64,000 bases of DNA. Source: Paenibacillus glycanilyticus (GTDB taxonomy: Bacteria > Bacillota > Bacilli > Paenibacillales > Paenibacillaceae). The stretch covers positions 124,001-188,000 of the forward strand of contig NZ_JAMBNP010000001.1 of NCBI RefSeq assembly GCF_023715145.1. Reading direction: 5' to 3'. The notes under the pieces are model-generated. The model had not been told where the DNA came from. It worked only from the letters and a program-made list of their open reading frames with translations, and did no database searches. The position numbers were made by a program, and so were the translations under genes. This document shows, piece by piece, positions 62,236 through 64,000 of the stretch; the first letter of the stretch is position 1, and each line of letters starts with the position of its first letter.

Positions 62236-64000
62236 CTATTTGATTAATGCGTTAGGATCAATGATGAGTGCCACTTGGCCGTCGCCAAGAATGGTCGCAC
62301 CCGATATAGCCTCGATATTGGTCAAATACTTGCCGAGCGTCTTCAGAACAATCTCGCTTTGCCCAATGAACTCATCCACCGTAACCGCCGCCCATTTATC
62401 CCCTTTGCGGATAACAACGATCTCGGTTTCCGATTCGTTATGCTCATTAAAGTCAGGCGAGTCCAGAACTTTGCCGAGGGAGACCAAAGGAATGATCGCG
62501 TTACGGAAATGAATCATCCGGTTGCCATGAACGTTCAAGATTTGATCCTTCTGGATAATGCCGGTTTCTACGATTGAAGTTAGCGGGATCGCGTATTTCT
62601 CTGAACCTAGCTTAATTAACATCGCCGAAATAATAGAGAGAGTCAGAGGCAGTTGCACGGCAAACTTCGTGCCTCGTCCAAGAGCGGAATCAACCGTTAC
62701 ATTTCCGCCAAGCGAGGTAATCTTGGATTTTACAACGTCAAGACCAACACCGCGTCCGGAAATATCAGAAATTTTGTCCGCCGTACTGAAGCCTGGCGCA
62801 AAGATCAACATGTTGACATCTTCGTTCGACAGCTGCTTCGCCTGCTCTTCCGTAACGACGCCGTTCTTGATAGCCGTCTTAAGCACTCTCTCGCGGTTAA
62901 TGCCTCTTCCGTCTTCCTCGACTTCAATAAAGACGTGATTGCCGCTGTGATAAGCGCGCAGATGAATCGTACCCGTCTCCGGCTTGCCTGCCGCCAGACG
63001 TTCTTCCACCGTTTCGATGCCGTGGTCGACCGAGTTGCGGAGCAAGTGAACGAGCGGATCTCCAATCTCGTCAATAACGGTCCGGTCAAGCTCTGTATCC
63101 GCGCCTGTGATTACAAGGTCAATCTTCTTGTCGAGTGACTTGGCAAGATCGCGAATCATGCGCGGGAACCGGTTGAATACCGAATCTACCGGAACCATTC
63201 TCAGCTTCAAGACGATGTTCTGCAGATCCGAGCTGACGCGGGTCATATGCTCTACCGTTTCTGTCAGATCATTGCGGCGAATTTCGCTAGATAACTGCTC
63301 CAGCCTTACACGGTCAATCAACAGCTCGCTGAACAGATTCATCAAGGCATCCAGACGATCAATATCAACGCGGATAGTTCTCGATACTGCGGCTGGTGCC
63401 GACGAAGCAGCAGCTGCTTGCGAGCGTGCCGCGCCAACCTGCTTGCCAGCTTCCTCCTTCGCTGTTGCTTCTGCGGGAACGGCAGCCGGCGCTGCAGGCG
63501 CTTGCTCCTTCGCCGCCGCGTTGTTAAGCATGGCCAGCGACTCAAGATCCAGCAAGGCAACGGTTACTTTCTCGATCTCCGAGATTTCCGCGATTTGCGT
63601 CTCCAGCTCTTGCTGCGATAATGTCGAGATCGCAAACACCGTGAAGGATCGATCGAATTTCTCCTGCTCCAGATCGGTTACCGACGGCTCCGACTTCACA
63701 ATATCGCCGTTCTTGCCAAGCAGGTCAAACACCATATAGGCGCGGACGCCTTTCAGCACACAATCCTCGCGGATTTCGACCTCAATATAGTAAACGTTAT
63801 GTCCGCTATCGATAGATTGCTGGATAACAGAGGTTTGGAACTCGTCAAGCAATGCCGCTCCGCCTGACGTTTGACCGGTTGCGGCTGCAGCTGCTCCGGC
63901 AGAAGCGCCTGCCGTCTTGTAGTCCCCTTTTACAATCGACTGCAAGGAAGCAACAATCGCGGTCACATCCGCTTTGCCTGTTCCTCCGCCTACGATATCT
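62236..64000 (-). CDS. cheA: Chemotaxis histidine kinase CheA (partial, N-terminus outside window)
   Basis: The reading frame is open to the window edge, so the phosphotransfer (P1) domain and the start are missing. Visible in order: P2 (GHNVYYIEVEIREDCVLKG), an Ala/Pro-rich linker, P3 dimerisation (RTIRVDIDRLDALMNLFSELL), P4 kinase with N box HLLRNSVDHGIE, G1 EEDGRGINRERV and G2 SGRGVGLDVVKSKI, and the CheW-like P5 domain to the C-terminus. Phosphorylates CheY and CheB on receptor signals. First gene seen of the cheA-W-C-D-sigD run. Confidence 0.97.
   Translation of the reverse strand, partial: DIVGGGTGKADVTAIVASLQSIVKGDYKTAGASAGAAAAATGQTSGGAALLDEFQTSVIQQSIDSGHNVYYIEVEIREDCVLKGVRAYMVFDLLGKNGDIVKSEPSVTDLEQEKFDRSFTVFAISTLSQQELETQIAEISEIEKVTVALLDLESLAMLNNAAAKEQAPAAPAAVPAEATAKEEAGKQVGAARSQAAAASSAPAAVSRTIRVDIDRLDALMNLFSELLIDRVRLEQLSSEIRRNDLTETVEHMTRVSSDLQNIVLKLRMVPVDSVFNRFPRMIRDLAKSLDKKIDLVITGADTELDRTVIDEIGDPLVHLLRNSVDHGIETVEERLAAGKPETGTIHLRAYHSGNHVFIEVEEDGRGINRERVLKTAIKNGVVTEEQAKQLSNEDVNMLIFAPGFSTADKISDISGRGVGLDVVKSKITSLGGNVTVDSALGRGTKFAVQLPLTLSIISAMLIKLGSEKYAIPLTSIVETGIIQKDQILNVHGNRMIHFRNAIIPLVSLGKVLDSPDFNEHNESETEIVVIRKGDKWAAVTVDEFIGQSEIVLKTLGKYLTNIEAISGATILGDGQVALIIDPNALIK

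Overview
The window is 64 kb of conserved chromosomal core from an endospore-forming, flagellated member of the Bacillales. It is most like Paenibacillus or a close relative. This rests on gene content and order (Bacillus subtilis-like cheA-to-spoVS synteny), on sporulation genes (spoVS, sleB, dpaA, dpaB, ylxY, ftsK/spoIIIE, tepA), on clear Shine-Dalgarno sites, and on Paenibacillus-style differences from Bacillus: recX after recA, no asd between dpaB and dapG, and a short archaeal/eukaryal-type prolyl-tRNA synthetase. No species can be named. All 61 supported genes lie on the minus strand, so transcription runs from position 64000 towards 1. No rRNA, tRNA, CRISPR array, prophage or intact insertion sequence was seen.

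Layout in direction of transcription. (1) 64000-56502: tail of the motility/chemotaxis operon (cheA-cheW-cheC-cheD, a membrane protein, sigD, a DUF342 protein, a small unknown, a SwrB-like protein, an MltG-like fragment protein). (2) 56313-51760: rpsB, tsf, pyrH-frr, uppS-cdsA (translation, nucleotide and envelope precursors). (3) 51759-51436: a 324-base gap with four inverted repeats. (4) 51435-43129: dxr-rseP-proS-polC. (5) 43103-34594: promoter and structured leader, then rimP-nusA-ylxR-ylxQ-infB-rbfA-nrnA-truB-ribF. (6) 34428-31835: rpsO and pnp, closed by three terminators in a 45-bp tandem array. (7) 31559-24690: ylxY-mlpA-dut, dpaAB (dipicolinate synthase), dapG-dapA. (8) 24483-18008: rnjB, tepA-ylzJ, ftsK/spoIIIE, sleB. 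(9) 17872-11004: ymfF-ymfH-ymfI (the last an EF-P modification reductase), ymfJ, ymfK-rodZ-yajQ, pgsA. (10) 10912-4441: cinA, recA with a LexA box, recX, rny, ymdB, spoVS. (11) 4317-1: dipeptidase, korA-korB, pduL.

The regulatory layer can be read directly. There is a sigma-G promoter with consensus elements before sleB, a sigma-H-type promoter before spoVS, a sigma-K-type promoter before dpaA, a LexA/DinR box on the recA promoter, several good sigma-A promoters (rny, pgsA, rimP, rpsB, recA) and many intrinsic terminators. Fifteen of the 61 genes appear to start with TTG or GTG, including infB, rimP, pnp, rnjB and recA.

The window is mostly ordinary core genome. The observations most worth following are non-coding: the hairpin cluster between cdsA and dxr, the attenuator-like leader of rimP, an 11-bp inverted repeat before ymfF, a sigma-G-like site before tepA and the tandem terminator array after pnp. 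Among proteins, the ACT plus P-loop protein YmfK and the catalytic-domain-less MltG-like protein at the end of the motility operon remain uncharacterised.
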